A model generated the notes under the pieces. The model had not been told where the DNA came from and did no database searches. It saw nothing but the letters and a program-made list of their open reading frames with translations. DNA of 64,000 nt from Leishmania martiniquensis (lineage: Eukaryota; Euglenozoa; Kinetoplastea; Trypanosomatida; Trypanosomatidae): NCBI RefSeq assembly GCF_017916325.1, contig NC_090170.1, positions 61,001 through 125,000 on the forward strand, written 5' to 3'. Numbering within the stretch: position 1 is the stretch's first letter; each line of letters starts with the position of its first letter. The position numbers and the translations under genes are program-made. Below are positions 1 through 10,520 of this stretch, one piece after another.

Positions 1-374
1 AGCAGACACAAATAGGAGATCCATGGTCGAACGAGCGTGGAACAGAAGCCTGAACGGAAAGATGCAATTAATGTGCATCCATAAGACTTTTTCCCAGCAT
101 CTCCCTCGGGCGGGCGGCGCAACGGCACCAACGCAGCAGCAGCCGACGGGCGACGCGGCTCCCTCACAATCTGAGCCTCGTCACCTTTTCGTTCAAGTAC
201 CTTACTAATGTCATCTTCTGTCTTATTTCTCGTATTCTTCTATGTCACTCACAGAAGTGCAGGACAATCACCAGCCAAAAAAAGCACATGTACAGTGCCG
301 TCGCAGAGACTTAAATGTGCCACTCACCGGTTCTGTGGCCCAAATCTCCTCCCCTTCAGTAGCCTTTGGCAGCG
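1..374. other. 3' flank of ARL2, no gene seen
   Basis: Downstream flank of the minus-strand ARL2 gene, expected to hold its 3' UTR and the processing signals of the next minus-strand gene. The open frames here overlap ARL2 antisense or have no protein-like composition. No RNA gene or repeat was recognised. Confidence 0.6.
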
Positions 375-935
375 CTAGCTTGAGAAGTACATGCGCTCCG
401 AGACGTCGTCCACAATCCACGAAATGCCGTCGAGCAACCCCTCGCCAGTTCTTGCACTGCACGCGCAGAGGTGAACGTGACGCTTGCCTTGTCGAATCGT
501 GTCGACATCCAGTAAGCGGGCAACCTCCTGCGGCGACAACGCAGTGGGGATGTCGATCTTGTTGAGGAGGAGTAGCAAACTTGCCCCGGCTAGCCGCTCC
601 TCCTGCAGGAGTCGATGGAGCTCCTCCTTGCACACTCTTAGGCGCTCCATGTCGTTGCTGTCGACCACCCACACAAGTCCATCCGTGCTTTCGAAATAGT
701 TGCGCCAGTAGCTGCGCAAGCTTTGCTGGCCACCGACATCCCAAACGTTCAGAGTGCACCCACGAAACGTCAGCGCAGTAATTTGAAATCCCAAAGTGGG
801 ACTAATCGAGCTTGTGTCTCTTCCGCAGAACTTTTTGACGCACGTTGTTTTGCCGGCGTTGTCAAGACCAAGCATAAGGATACGCATCTCCCGCTCCTTA
901 CGCTTTGTCTTCTTGATGATAGAGAGAAGCCCCAT
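375..935 (-). CDS. ARL2: ADP-ribosylation factor-like protein 2 (ARL2 small GTPase)
   Basis: A 186-aa Ras-superfamily GTPase of the Arf/Arl group. The P-loop GLDNAGKT is at residues 23-30, switch I Thr at 47, switch II DVGGQ at 66-70, followed by an NKID guanine-specificity motif. The N-terminus MGLLSIIKK and the identical numbering of the P-loop, Thr47 and Gln70 point to ARL2 rather than other Arls. ARL2 family members work with tubulin cofactors in tubulin folding and with lipid-cargo carriers. The frame is open further upstream, but the added residues are not Arl-like, so the ATG at 935 is chosen. Length equals the family norm (184 aa in human). It is the last minus-strand gene before the window edge. 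Confidence 0.93.
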   Translation of the reverse strand: MGLLSIIKKTKRKEREMRILMLGLDNAGKTTCVKKFCGRDTSSISPTLGFQITALTFRGCTLNVWDVGGQQSLRSYWRNYFESTDGLVWVVDSNDMERLRVCKEELHRLLQEERLAGASLLLLLNKIDIPTALSPQEVARLLDVDTIRQGKRHVHLCACSARTGEGLLDGISWIVDDVSERMYFSS

Positions 936-1836
936 TGTGCCAGGCAACGAAGATGCGTCAGCTGGTAAGTGGAGTCTATAATAAGAAATGGCAGCGACCA
1001 AGAATGCCACACATGCATGCACATACACAAGAAAGCAAATTACTTTCCAAGCTTCACAGCATCACACACTCTGAGTGCGGCAGGTTAGGCGATCCCCAAA
1101 AAGGGGGAATGTAAGAGAGGACAGCTTTCTGTCTCTAAACAGCAATTGCGCATGTTCGCCGAGACGTCTACAATACTTTGCTCAGAGAGAGAGAGCAGTG
1201 CTGCCTGCGCGGCGAGGAATCGGCGTGGTGAGTGTGCCCCCCCTCTTTCCCTCGTTCCGCAGGGAGGTACAAGAGAGTAAGGTGAGCAGATGATTGACGA
1301 AGGAGCCGATAGAAGAGGGAGTGATGAAATAGGAACGGTACGCCACGAGAAAGCAGGGACATGGCAGAGGAGGTGTACGCCAATCAGGCGCGCCCTGCCC
1401 CTTTACGGCTAGGGTGACACCCCCAGCTCGCGCTTGCGTCGATTAGCATCACCTGAAATAGAGAGGATCACCTCAGTTGTGATCCGCGCAAGCCGAAAAG
1501 TGGCGATGCAGTCGTGAATGATACTGCCGGTAAGAGGCGAGACGCGCGAGAGCCGTTCTATGCTCATTTCAATGGGGGCAACGAAACAGGACAACCTGTC
1601 GCGCGTGACTCCATTTTTTGTGGCGGCGCCCGTTTGATTTATGCTTAGCCTTCCTACTCGCTACGAGAAATTTTTACCACTACAGACAAGAATAAGAACG
1701 AAAAGATATCGTCGAAATCACTGGGAACTCAGATGGCTAGAGTGATCCTCAGCGAAAGGCAATGACAGCGAGAGGCAGGGGGTTGTGCAACTATGGCAGC
1801 CCACTCCTATCTTAGTGCACTTATACATCCAAAATA
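936..1836. other. Intergenic spacer, minus-strand cluster
   Basis: About 900 bp between the ARL2 start and the end of the 119-aa gene. On the minus strand the 60 bp before ARL2 contain pyrimidine-rich stretches followed by AG dinucleotides that could accept the spliced leader. A GA-rich stretch near 1185-1195 reads as a pyrimidine tract on the transcribed strand. No coding or RNA gene was seen. Confidence 0.55.
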
Positions 1837-2196
1837 TTACCACCACGCTGCCTTTCGGATGCTGTCGTCGTAGGCTTCGATACTCTTGTGAAGGAAGTGC
1901 ATAAAGGCAAAGATGGGGAGCATAGACAGCACGTAGAACTGGATCATGTTGTACAGCCAGGTGCCCCAGCGAGAGCCGATGGAAAAGTAGGTACGCACCT
2001 GCATGAAGTCTGAGTACCGCTGCTCGACGCCAGCGACATCCCAGGCCTTATTGAAATCGCGCTTGTGGTACTTGGACTCCGTCGCTTCGTACTCGAGGCG
2101 ACGCTTCTGCTCCGTGCGACCCCAGCCGTACAGCGTGGGGCCCGGTCGAGCTGGAGCCCGGTTCACCTGGCAGCGAAGCAGCGAGCGGCGCAGCAT
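1837..2196 (-). CDS. Conserved-type small mitochondrial membrane protein, function unknown
   Basis: A 119-aa protein with a basic, Ser/Thr/Leu-containing N-terminus (MLRRSLLRCQVNRAP) that resembles a mitochondrial import signal. A charged, Tyr-rich middle follows, then one predicted membrane helix at about residues 79-102 and a short polar tail ending in AAWW. This size and layout is typical of accessory subunits of mitochondrial inner-membrane complexes, but no family could be named from the sequence. The start is the first ATG in frame. It lies in the minus-strand cluster between ARL2 and the carrier-like gene. Mitochondrial location is an inference from the N-terminus. Confidence 0.7.
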   Translation of the reverse strand: MLRRSLLRCQVNRAPARPGPTLYGWGRTEQKRRLEYEATESKYHKRDFNKAWDVAGVEQRYSDFMQVRTYFSIGSRWGTWLYNMIQFYVLSMLPIFAFMHFLHKSIEAYDDSIRKAAWW

Positions 2197-2872
2197 TGTG
2201 ACGGTCTGAGGGAAGTCGACGGGGATGTGTTGAGACTCTAGAGAAGAAACTACGGTGGAGGATACTCAATGCGAGGGTGCCCCGTTAGTTCACTTGTCGT
2301 ACTACTGGCGATAATGTAAGAAGTAAGATGGCGCGGAGGCGAAGCGCAACGGATAGAGGAAAGGCCACGAGCACCAAGAAAGATTCCCAGGGCCATAGAA
2401 GGGGTAATGAGGCTCAGAGGTGCAGGCAGGAACGTGCAAAAAAAAGTGTGTGGGCTTCACCAGGCACGGCAGGCGTGAGCACGCAGACTGCGCGCAGGGG
2501 TTCTGTGGTCCCGTTCTCAGCATGCAACGATGCCTCCTCCTACGGTCGTGCAGTCGCTTTTGGGGGCGGAGCAATGAGGATGAAGTGCGATCCTTGTAAA
2601 GCAACCCTTTCTATCATTCTTTTTTGTCTGATAATACTTGTGACTAATACCTCCACCCCTTTGCGCAACAAATCCTGAGAACGCCTGGAGCAGGGGAGAC
2701 GATGAAATGAGGGGAAGGCGCGTTCAGCTCGGCTCGTGTGGCACGCACGTCTTGGTGTAAGAACGCGCCTGTGCTTGCGCAAGCATCAAGATCCCCTCTC
2801 GAGATGAAAAGTGGAGGGCTATAGCAGTGTACACTGAGACAGGTGACCCACGTCATCGCATGCGTGAACAAC
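2197..2872. other. Intergenic spacer
   Basis: About 680 bp between two minus-strand genes. Frames in either direction lack coherent protein character. No repeat or RNA gene recognised. Confidence 0.5.
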
Positions 2873-3745
2873 TCACAGCCGTCGAGAAAAGTGACGCCCG
2901 CTGTGGGCGCCACGGTATGTGCGGCCACTAGGAAGGCCGATGGACCCACCCATGAACTTGAAGAGACTGTAGGTCAATGCAAAGGGAACGGAGCTTTTAA
3001 ACGTGGTACGCAGAACTCCGTTGAAAAAGAAGCGCAAGCCCTCCTCCTGTGCCGAAGAACGAAAAACGCCAGCCGCCTCGCGAAACACAGTCACCTCAGC
3101 CGCCACGTAGCCTCGCAGTGCGTGAACGCCGCCGGGACGCTCGCTGTGGTAAGTAGACGAACGCACTGTGTTGCGCATCGGTGCTGTTAGAAAGGTCAGG
3201 AGTGCGTGAATGCGAAAGGCATTCCAGAAGTCTTCACCGAAAGATCGGCTGCGTGTCTGCTGCAGTACGGCAAGAGAAATACCGTGCCAGAGCACCCCCA
3301 CTGCCGAGGCCGCCAGCGCTCCGGGGAAAAATGAAAGCACGCCATAATGCTTCATGCTGAGCACGATGCAGTCCAGTAGGCCTGAGTACCCTCGCTGCCC
3401 TAGCTTCCTGTAACGAGAGTCGGCACCATTCATTCGATGGGCAACTGTCCGCACGAACGTCTTTGTGTAGCCCAGTAAAAAGCCACCAAGAAGGCAACCG
3501 GTGGCCCCACCTGCGGCAAAAACGTACCCAAAGTACAACGCTGCATGCGGTGCAGCCAGCATCATGGGCTGCGAGGGGCTTCCAAGCATACCCCTGTACC
3601 GTTTTGCAAAGTAGTACCCCAGATCCTTCGCGGCTGGCAGATGGCGTACATCGACCGATTTCACCAAGTCGCGGTACGGGTACAGTGCGAAGATGATGAA
3701 GACGCTGCTGCCGTACGCCAGGGCCCCAGTGAGCAGAGAAGACAT
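2873..3745 (-). CDS. Divergent mitochondrial carrier family-like protein
   Basis: A 290-aa protein with the three-repeat layout of mitochondrial solute carriers. The first repeat has PYRDLVK at residues 23-29 after a hydrophobic helix. A middle segment contains GYSGLLDCIVLSMKHYG, the usual repeat-linker pattern, followed by FFPGALAAS. A second P-x-R-x-x-V-R motif (PMRNTVR) comes later. The C-terminal third has EEGLRFFFNGVLRTTFKSSV, matching the family's EG-x-FF-x-G signature. The canonical PX[D/E]XX[K/R] has Arg or other residues at the acidic position, so this is a divergent member and its substrate cannot be read from sequence. The inner membrane is the expected location. The start is the first ATG. 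A transport-inactive relative is possible. Confidence 0.75.
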   Translation of the reverse strand: MSSLLTGALAYGSSVFIIFALYPYRDLVKSVDVRHLPAAKDLGYYFAKRYRGMLGSPSQPMMLAAPHAALYFGYVFAAGGATGCLLGGFLLGYTKTFVRTVAHRMNGADSRYRKLGQRGYSGLLDCIVLSMKHYGVLSFFPGALAASAVGVLWHGISLAVLQQTRSRSFGEDFWNAFRIHALLTFLTAPMRNTVRSSTYHSERPGGVHALRGYVAAEVTVFREAAGVFRSSAQEEGLRFFFNGVLRTTFKSSVPFALTYSLFKFMGGSIGLPSGRTYRGAHSGRHFSRRL

Positions 3746-4557
3746 GGCTCTCTTCAGCGATTTCCCTTCCTAGCTCTCGAGGCGCAAACCCTGAAGGGCA
3801 ATATTTAGCATAAATATAAAAACCCCAAGCCGCAAAGTTCTGTGAGCCGAAATTTGACTAGAGCGAAGCTCACGAATGCCTCACAAAGTTACTCCGCCCC
3901 TGAAAGGGGAAAAAGCGCCATAAAGGAAAAACAAATAGAGTACGATAGGTGCCAGAAATGTTGGGTTCGGTACAAGGTGATGGAAAACACTGATCCTGAG
4001 TCCTCGAGAGAGCCGAGGATATCCGGGTAATCATTGCTGCTCAGCAAAGCGACGAGCATTGAGACGGAGGCCAGAGACTATGTCGACTCTTCAATTCGTC
4101 GAGGATATGCCAATAGGGCTCTATGAGAACTTCTTCAGGCTACCCAATGAGCTCGCCCCTCATCAAGTTCTGGGCACAGTCTCACAGAAACACTATCTGT
4201 GGACGGCGAGCTCCTTTATGTTACGGCATCTATTGTGCATCTATCCCAATATGCCTGCTCTAGAGTACGCGCGCATACACACACGTGCGCATCAAGAGTG
4301 CTTATCATCTGTGCTCATGGAAAAGAAAATGCAAAGCTGTCAGGGAATACTTATGAGCAGGTAAATGAGCGCACAAACATAAATCTGGGATGAGGATAGC
4401 GGACTTGCACGAAAGTACGGTGCTGAGACCCGCGCGCATTGCATATGTAGTGTGTCCAAATCACTAAAAAGGAGGCTTGTTTTTCATCGCATGAAGGCTC
4501 GTGCTGCTTAAGCCCCTGCAACATTTGTTGTCTTCGGTGAACAGTCGTCCACTGCGC
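3746..4557. other. Intergenic spacer
   Basis: About 810 bp upstream of the carrier-like gene and downstream of the 315-aa gene, AT-richer than the plus-strand half of the window. Short plus-strand frames at 3842-4393 are on the wrong strand for this cluster and have random composition. No RNA gene was identified. Confidence 0.5.
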
Positions 4558-5505
4558 TCACACTGGTTGAAAAATGGATTCACTGGGTGGCAGATTAAGA
4601 CTCTGCCGCAGGCCCAATCTGCCCGGGACCTGAAGCTGGTCTGCATTGAAGAGCTCCCACTGATCTATTTCGACCAACGTGAAAGCACTAGCAGCCTGTT
4701 TGATGCGCCGCGACAACTTGATGTTGTGATGAAGCAGCTGATCCTGCGAGAGCCAAAGCCCACGATGGGGCAAACTGCAAACAAAGGGATTTTTGGTAAC
4801 GGCCCCGGTCAGCGCATTCATTCCAAGCGGGATTTCATCTGAAACTGTCAAGTCACTGACAGAGCTGACTTCACCTTTGATTGCTTTGCGGAGGGGCGGA
4901 TGTAATTTAGCCGTCTCGATAGTTTCCACATCATCAAGCCCGATAATACTAGCCGTGAGACTGATGACGATAGCTTCATTCCCATTCTTCAGCTGAAGGT
5001 AGCCCGATTCTAGGCCTGGGTGGTTCTTTTGAAGCCAAAATGGAGAAGAGAAGTTGAGATCAGCCGCAGCAGCTTGAAGATTATCAACAACCTCCTCACG
5101 CGCGAAGAACAAACCGCTACGCCCGCAGCGGGGAAAAACAGGAGGCTTTCTATACTTGCTTATATCTCCAGGCAGCGCCTTCTCGAGGAAAAACGCACGC
5201 GGCTCGAATTCGTCGGCGGAGTCACCTGCGTTGATGAAGTGAGATGGGAGGGGAAGTGTGAAGCGTGTCGGGGCGTCAACTTCCAGTAATCTGCACACCG
5301 CCCATGCAGGCACGAAGCGCTGCACCGTAGCGTTCTTCGCGAACTGGTCATAATAGTCGCGACTGTGATTCTTTAGCTGGGCAAGTAGGGCCATTGCGTT
5401 GTGGCTTTGAAACGCCAAATCGCCGGACAAAGCGTTGCGCAGCCTGCCAAGCTGCTGACTGGGTGTCAACGTCTTCGCTGCCGGGGCCTTGCGCCGATAA
5501 GACAT
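4558..5505 (-). CDS. Hypothetical protein, 315 aa
   Basis: The protein starts MSYRRKAPAAK and has mixed alpha/beta composition with no transmembrane segment or low-complexity region. A central part (residues about 95-215) has a compact globular character with several prolines and aromatic residues. The C-terminal part includes a run ending SIFQPV. Domain family not recognised. The first ATG in the frame is at 5505 and is taken as the start. An intact, balanced-composition frame on the cluster strand supports a real gene. Its function is not inferable from context because trypanosomatid clusters mix unrelated genes. Confidence 0.75.
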   Translation of the reverse strand: MSYRRKAPAAKTLTPSQQLGRLRNALSGDLAFQSHNAMALLAQLKNHSRDYYDQFAKNATVQRFVPAWAVCRLLEVDAPTRFTLPLPSHFINAGDSADEFEPRAFFLEKALPGDISKYRKPPVFPRCGRSGLFFAREEVVDNLQAAAADLNFSSPFWLQKNHPGLESGYLQLKNGNEAIVISLTASIIGLDDVETIETAKLHPPLRKAIKGEVSSVSDLTVSDEIPLGMNALTGAVTKNPFVCSLPHRGLWLSQDQLLHHNIKLSRRIKQAASAFTLVEIDQWELFNADQLQVPGRLGLRQSLNLPPSESIFQPV

Positions 5506-5954
5506 CGCCAAAACGCTTTGAGCTCTGGGGAAGTTACACAGGAAGAAATGAGCTCTTCGTTGTCAAGAATCTGGGACAGAGTCAATATGCAGCATTGCTG
5601 TTCCTTCTCACTGCAGCTGCGCCGTAGCCAACCCAAAGAGAGATCGTAAATGAAGTAGCAGAGAGGTGGACGGTAGAGCCGGCATTGTGTTGATCTCAAA
5701 AAAGGAGCTACCTCACGAATCAGCAAGAGCAACCCCCATGGAGCGATCAAAGACAAATTCTATCTTGACAAAAGCGCAGTGCGTATTAGCCGCGCGGCCG
5801 ACGGCCTTCTAGTTCTACTTTGTTTTAACGAAAACAAGACACAAGAGCAGATGTACAAGGCCAGTTAGTGCAGAAAGCAGAAATGAAGCCGAGCCACTGA
5901 AAAGTGAGGGAGACAAGAATGCACAGCAAGCAGAAGAACCAAGAGACGGCATGT
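5506..5954. other. Intergenic spacer
   Basis: About 450 bp between the 315-aa gene and the 341-aa coiled-coil gene. Nothing beyond probable processing signals was seen. Confidence 0.5.
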
Positions 5955-6980
5955 TCAAGATATCCCTGCTGACTTATGTGTTCGATACTCGATGCTTATA
6001 TTTGCACGCGGTAGCTGCAGGACTCTATGGATCCTGCTTTCTAGCTCCGTCATCACCGCCTCTACATCAAGATCGGGAAGCGACTCGAGAGCCTCGCCAA
6101 CACTCCTTAGAACACTTTTGCACTGCATCGCAAGAACTTTCCGCTCCATTTCCGCATGCGCACAGCTCTCCCGTTGCAAATCCGTTTCCTTGCGTGTGCG
6201 GCCTGCTAGATCTATTTCCTGCAAGCGCAGCAGATCTTCCGCATAGTACAACTGTGCGTTGCGCTCCTGTTGCTCGCCAAGATGGCGCCTCAGACGAGCT
6301 GCAGTACCTTGAAAAAAGCTGCTCAGGAGGCTACTTCTCTCTTCTTGCTCGTCGACAAGAAGGATAACACGCGCAGCATATTCATCTCTTTCAAAGAGAG
6401 TAATATCCCCCGTACAGCTAGCTTCGAGGCCGAGATCGCACCCTCGCATCTGCAGACGGTGATCTGTGCTGGGAAAATCAGCGAGAGATTCATGCAAGGG
6501 GCTCTCCGCGTCGCGACTGAGTTGCAGCTCTGCCAGCACCGTCTTCTTGGATGCTGCCAGCCCTGCTTCAAACAGCGCTTTGCTCTTCTGGAACGCGTTG
6601 ACATTTGACCAGTGTTGTTGCTCTCTCTCCTTCAAAGAGGCTGCAAACTCCGCGCACACCCGTTCGCGCTGCTCAACCACACGAAGTTGTGACTCTAGCT
6701 GGGCTTCAAATTTGTTCAGGCGCCGCTCGCGCTCCACCAAAGTATCATTGGTATCCCTGCTTCTGTGATCCAGTAATCGAGCTAATTGGTTGGTGTTCTC
6801 ACACTCAGTTTGCAGTCGACCTTCCAAAAAGGCAATGTACTTTCTCAGCTTAGCGTTGGCAGACGCCTGTTCTTCCAGTTGGTGCTGAAGATGTTTTGTT
6901 TGCCGCATATTGTGGTCAAAATACCGCCTTAGTAACCCATCCAGCTCTCCATATTTTTCAGCGTAGTCAAGACCGGCCAT
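5955..6980 (-). CDS. Coiled-coil protein, 341 aa
   Basis: Heptad-rich, highly charged protein. The N-terminal part (MAGLDYAEKYGELDGLLRRY) is followed by long predicted helices at about residues 20-150 and 215-320, separated by a less helical stretch around residues 160-205. No enzyme motif is visible. The same frame continues 18 codons upstream of the first ATG with protein-like residues (LPNFRYIG) before a stop, but there is no ATG there, so 6980 is used. It follows the 862-aa coiled-coil gene in transcription order. A cytoskeletal or scaffold role is the general expectation but is not demonstrated. Confidence 0.75.
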   Translation of the reverse strand: MAGLDYAEKYGELDGLLRRYFDHNMRQTKHLQHQLEEQASANAKLRKYIAFLEGRLQTECENTNQLARLLDHRSRDTNDTLVERERRLNKFEAQLESQLRVVEQRERVCAEFAASLKEREQQHWSNVNAFQKSKALFEAGLAASKKTVLAELQLSRDAESPLHESLADFPSTDHRLQMRGCDLGLEASCTGDITLFERDEYAARVILLVDEQEERSSLLSSFFQGTAARLRRHLGEQQERNAQLYYAEDLLRLQEIDLAGRTRKETDLQRESCAHAEMERKVLAMQCKSVLRSVGEALESLPDLDVEAVMTELESRIHRVLQLPRANISIEYRTHKSAGIS

Positions 6981-7744
6981 GACAGCCTTTCGGTAGTGAC
7001 CGATGTAGCGGAAATTCGGCAGTCTAAGCGACAAGAATGCTGCGCTATAGCTACCTCATGCGGTCATTACATCAACTTATAGGAGAGGATGAAAAGGGAA
7101 CCAGAAGTTTTCGAACGAGCAGCTTCATCCTCTCTTTTGCTTATAGGAAGAGTAGCGTGTGACATACAAATCATGATGCCATAGAGAAATGCGCTTGATC
7201 GTTCACGTTTTTCTCCTCCTACGTCGACGAAGCTCATAACCGCGCAGCAGAGAAAAGCTCCAGTTGCTCATGTCAAATGGATGAGTAAGTCCTCTAGTTC
7301 GAGACATTTTTGATACCATCATCGTCAGCTTTCGAGGATCCATTTGCTTACGCTTCTCAGTTCTATACAAAAGAAAGGGAAACCTCTTCAGAACTCATGC
7401 ACTAGGAGCGGAAGCGAAACAAAGAGCACCACAACATAGAGTTGAGGGAGGTCTAGCGATCGTCTTGGAGGTATTATGTCCATGGCATCCTATTCGCATG
7501 TCAAGGAGGAAAGTCTAGGCATCGAAAAAAATCCAAGATGGAGAATACGTCCAAGGCAAAAGCGCCGGGCCTGTGCTTAGCAACAGCAAGTAGCCACTCC
7601 GGCGCATTTCAGGAGAAAGTAAAATAAGATTTCCGATACCCTCGGGATCTAGGACTACCTCAAAGAAAAGTAAAATCTAAAGCAGATACGCTGTGCGCCA
7701 AAATAAGGCTCTATTATGCGGTAGGGGAAAAAGCGAAGATACTC
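6981..7744. other. Intergenic spacer
   Basis: About 760 bp of AT-richer DNA between two minus-strand coiled-coil genes. It should contain the 3' UTR of the upstream-transcribed 862-aa gene. No repeat or RNA gene was recognised. Confidence 0.5.
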
Positions 7745-10333
7745 TTACTGTTGTTCCGTGTTACTCGTAGCGCTACGCTTTTTGGGGTGCCGTAAAGGGC
7801 CTTCAGTCAGGTTCAGTCGCTCCATGAAAACGGCTTCAGCCTTCGGTTGCGCAGATTCCACGAACATTGAGATACTCTTCTTCAGCGTCAAATTTTGCTG
7901 CCGCAATGCTTGCAGCTCATTTTCTTGCGACATGGCCAGCTCCATAACCCGCCTGAGCTCATCAGCTACCTTGCCGTGTGCCTCTCTGCGAGCATTGCGA
8001 AACGCATCATGGAGCTTATTGTACTTTTCGACAATGATGTCTCTATCGCGGACAACATCGTCTCTTTCAGCAAGAAGCTCCTTGATGGTGGATGCGTTGG
8101 CTGCGCAGCGAGTCTTGAGGTCGTCCAGCGCATTGCGCAGCTTTACATTTTGTTCTTTTGCAGCCGCACCGGCACTTTCTACTTCCTTTCTTGCCTTGAC
8201 CTCCGCTCGAAGCTGCTGTTCACACTTTTTGCACTTCTCAGCGTATGCGTTCAGTTTTTGCTTCCAGCCTTCGCCTTCCTTGCGTTTTTCAGATAAAACG
8301 AAAGAGAGTTTAGAGTCCTGGTTGCCAAGGTGTTCTTGCAGTTGCACCAACTGCAATGTCAAAGAGGAGTTGGATTGCGCTGCTTCTGTATTCGCAGCTT
8401 CCAGCTCCTCACATTTTTTTCTCGAAAAGTCCAATGACGTGGAGACATTTTCTACCTGTGCCTTGAGTGCTTGCAACTCGGCTTCTGTAATTTCCAGCGT
8501 CTTCGCTTGCACACGAAGTTCGTTCTCCAGATCCATGACGCTTGCCTGTAGCGCTGTAATTCGCGCAGCACATTCGTGCTCTTTCTTATTGGCCGTAGCG
8601 ATACCTTGCTTCAGCGAATCGTTCTCGAGCTGAAGCCGCTCGTTTTCTTCGCGCATTTCGTTCAGATTGGTGCTTAACAGCTCGTCAAGCTCCCCCAGCT
8701 CTTGCCGCATAGACTCCACTTGGTTCCTCAGCCACGCGTTGTCCTTCGAAAATGTCTCCCGCTCATGTACAACCTCGTTGAGGTGTGCTTCATGATGACG
8801 GAGTTGACTTTCCAGCATTGAAAGCGCCTTGCGCTGATCAATGACTGTCTGCTCACTAGCGCGGCAACGATTCGAGAGCGCTTTCGTCTGCTCTTGGATT
8901 TTTTCGGTGGTAAGCTCGTTTTGCTGAATGCGCTCTTCCGCCCGTTGAAGAGAGTGGCAGCTTTCAGAAAGCTGAGTCACAACTGCGTGAAAGACCTTTT
9001 CCAAGACTCCATTGATCGCTGTTTTGTGGTCGAGTAGAACCAAGTGTCGGGCAATCTGCTCCCTATGTACCACTTCCGAAAGTTGTTGCACACGGAGAGC
9101 GTCAGTCAGCTCCTGCACTGACAACCATGCAGAACTACAGTTCTGTTCCGCAAGGATGCACCTCTCCGTTGAATCACGCCTGAATGCAGCAAACTCGGCT
9201 TGTACTGCGCTGAATGCATCCGAACTTGTCCGCTTGTAATTATCAAAGTCAATTAGCGTTGTGGCATAGCTCTCTTTGATCGTGTGGAACTCTGTCTCGA
9301 GGTCCTCCTTCTGCTTTGAGGTCTCATCGAGCTGCTGACCGAGACGCAGCAGTTCGGCCTGTAGATCACACAGCACTCTACCGGTAGTTATTTCCCTGTC
9401 CTTAAGCTCTGCAATATCGCTTTCTAATACCTGAATCAGCTTCAGCTGCTGCTCTGCAGTAGCCTGTGACTCTTGTAGTGCAGCAGAGGCGGTGGCGAAT
9501 TCCTGCTCTCTGAGCCGGCAGTTCTCTCGGTGTTGGCGGACATCATCTTCAGAGGTTACTAGACGTACAGTTAGTAATTCAACTTGTTCAGCGAGCGTCC
9601 TCTGCTCATTGAGGCCGCTTTGAAGTTGCTGTGCCAGCTTCTCTTTTGCTGAAACAAGTTGACTGGTGCTGTTCCGCAGTGACTCGTTCTCTTCGTTGAG
9701 CTTCTTCACGCTCGCAAGCAGTCGCTCCATCCCAGAGGACACATTCTCTCCAGCGTTACGAAGAGCGTCATTTTCAGCGGTCGCCTGCGCCAGCGACGCT
9801 CGCAGATGATCGATTGCCGCGGCATCCGCTTTTCTTGCCGCCAGCATATCCTTCAACTCTGCCTGGAATTTAGAAACGAGGTGCTCGAAATCCATCACAC
9901 GCTGCGAAGACGAGGAAAGATCACGTTCAGCAGAAGCCAAGCTTTCTAGAAGTTCCGTGTTTTTCCGTTCAACTTCAAGATACTTTTGCTGCTCTTCCTG
10001 AATATCTGTGGAGTACTTCAGAGCCAACTGCTGCGCAACATCCAGTTCTTCTTTTAGGCAGGCTACCATTTCTTCACGGTTTGCTAGTGCCGCTTTCTCT
10101 GCTGAGTTGTTTTTCTCCATGTCCAAAAGCTTTCGTCGCAGCTCCGTATTCTCTGCACTCCACTGCTCGACGACCTCAAGCGCCTCGTGCTTCAGCAATT
10201 TCAGCTCATCCTCAGCGCGGTCCTTTTGACCTATTGCAGCTGACAAATCGTACTGTGCCTTGCATAGCTCTTCCTCCAGCTGAGAGATGCGCTGGGCGAG
10301 AACACTGTTAACACAATCTTGTTTCTGCGGCAT
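7745..10333 (-). CDS. Long coiled-coil protein, 862 aa, first gene of the minus-strand cluster
   Basis: Almost the whole protein is heptad-repeat coiled coil rich in Glu, Gln, Leu, Ala and Ser, from residue about 15 to near the C-terminus, which ends in a short basic/polar tail (KKRSATSNTEQQ). No globular domain is recognisable; a structural or tethering role is the usual expectation. The open frame extends to an ATG at 10411, but a strong pyrimidine tract and CTCAG lie between the two ATGs, at 10351-10385 on the transcribed strand. The ATG at 10333 is therefore preferred, giving a leader of about 17 nt. It is the first gene transcribed leftwards from the switch region. Confidence 0.8.
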   Translation of the reverse strand: MPQKQDCVNSVLAQRISQLEEELCKAQYDLSAAIGQKDRAEDELKLLKHEALEVVEQWSAENTELRRKLLDMEKNNSAEKAALANREEMVACLKEELDVAQQLALKYSTDIQEEQQKYLEVERKNTELLESLASAERDLSSSSQRVMDFEHLVSKFQAELKDMLAARKADAAAIDHLRASLAQATAENDALRNAGENVSSGMERLLASVKKLNEENESLRNSTSQLVSAKEKLAQQLQSGLNEQRTLAEQVELLTVRLVTSEDDVRQHRENCRLREQEFATASAALQESQATAEQQLKLIQVLESDIAELKDREITTGRVLCDLQAELLRLGQQLDETSKQKEDLETEFHTIKESYATTLIDFDNYKRTSSDAFSAVQAEFAAFRRDSTERCILAEQNCSSAWLSVQELTDALRVQQLSEVVHREQIARHLVLLDHKTAINGVLEKVFHAVVTQLSESCHSLQRAEERIQQNELTTEKIQEQTKALSNRCRASEQTVIDQRKALSMLESQLRHHEAHLNEVVHERETFSKDNAWLRNQVESMRQELGELDELLSTNLNEMREENERLQLENDSLKQGIATANKKEHECAARITALQASVMDLENELRVQAKTLEITEAELQALKAQVENVSTSLDFSRKKCEELEAANTEAAQSNSSLTLQLVQLQEHLGNQDSKLSFVLSEKRKEGEGWKQKLNAYAEKCKKCEQQLRAEVKARKEVESAGAAAKEQNVKLRNALDDLKTRCAANASTIKELLAERDDVVRDRDIIVEKYNKLHDAFRNARREAHGKVADELRRVMELAMSQENELQALRQQNLTLKKSISMFVESAQPKAEAVFMERLNLTEGPLRHPKKRSATSNTEQQ

Positions 10334-10350
10334 TTCTGAGCCTTCGACTC

Positions 10351-10352
10351 CT
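10351..10352 (-). promoter_or_regulatory. Predicted spliced-leader acceptor AG for the 862-aa gene
   Basis: On the minus strand a pyrimidine-rich tract of about 30 nt (complement of 10356-10385) ends in CTCAG, 17 nt before the ATG at 10333. This is the standard trypanosomatid trans-splice acceptor layout and decides the start codon of the gene. Confidence 0.7.
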
Positions 10353-10520
10353 GAGAAAGAGAGGGTGCAAAGAGAGGAAAGTTCAAGAGACACCAAACCC
10401 ACTAACATCATTTCCGCATGTTAATCTTAGCCGCCGATGGTGCTTGCGGCCTCGAAAAAAAAGTCATTCAGTAACTTTTCTTTCTAGGGTACCACAACCT
10501 AGCAAGGCTTTTTTCGTTTT

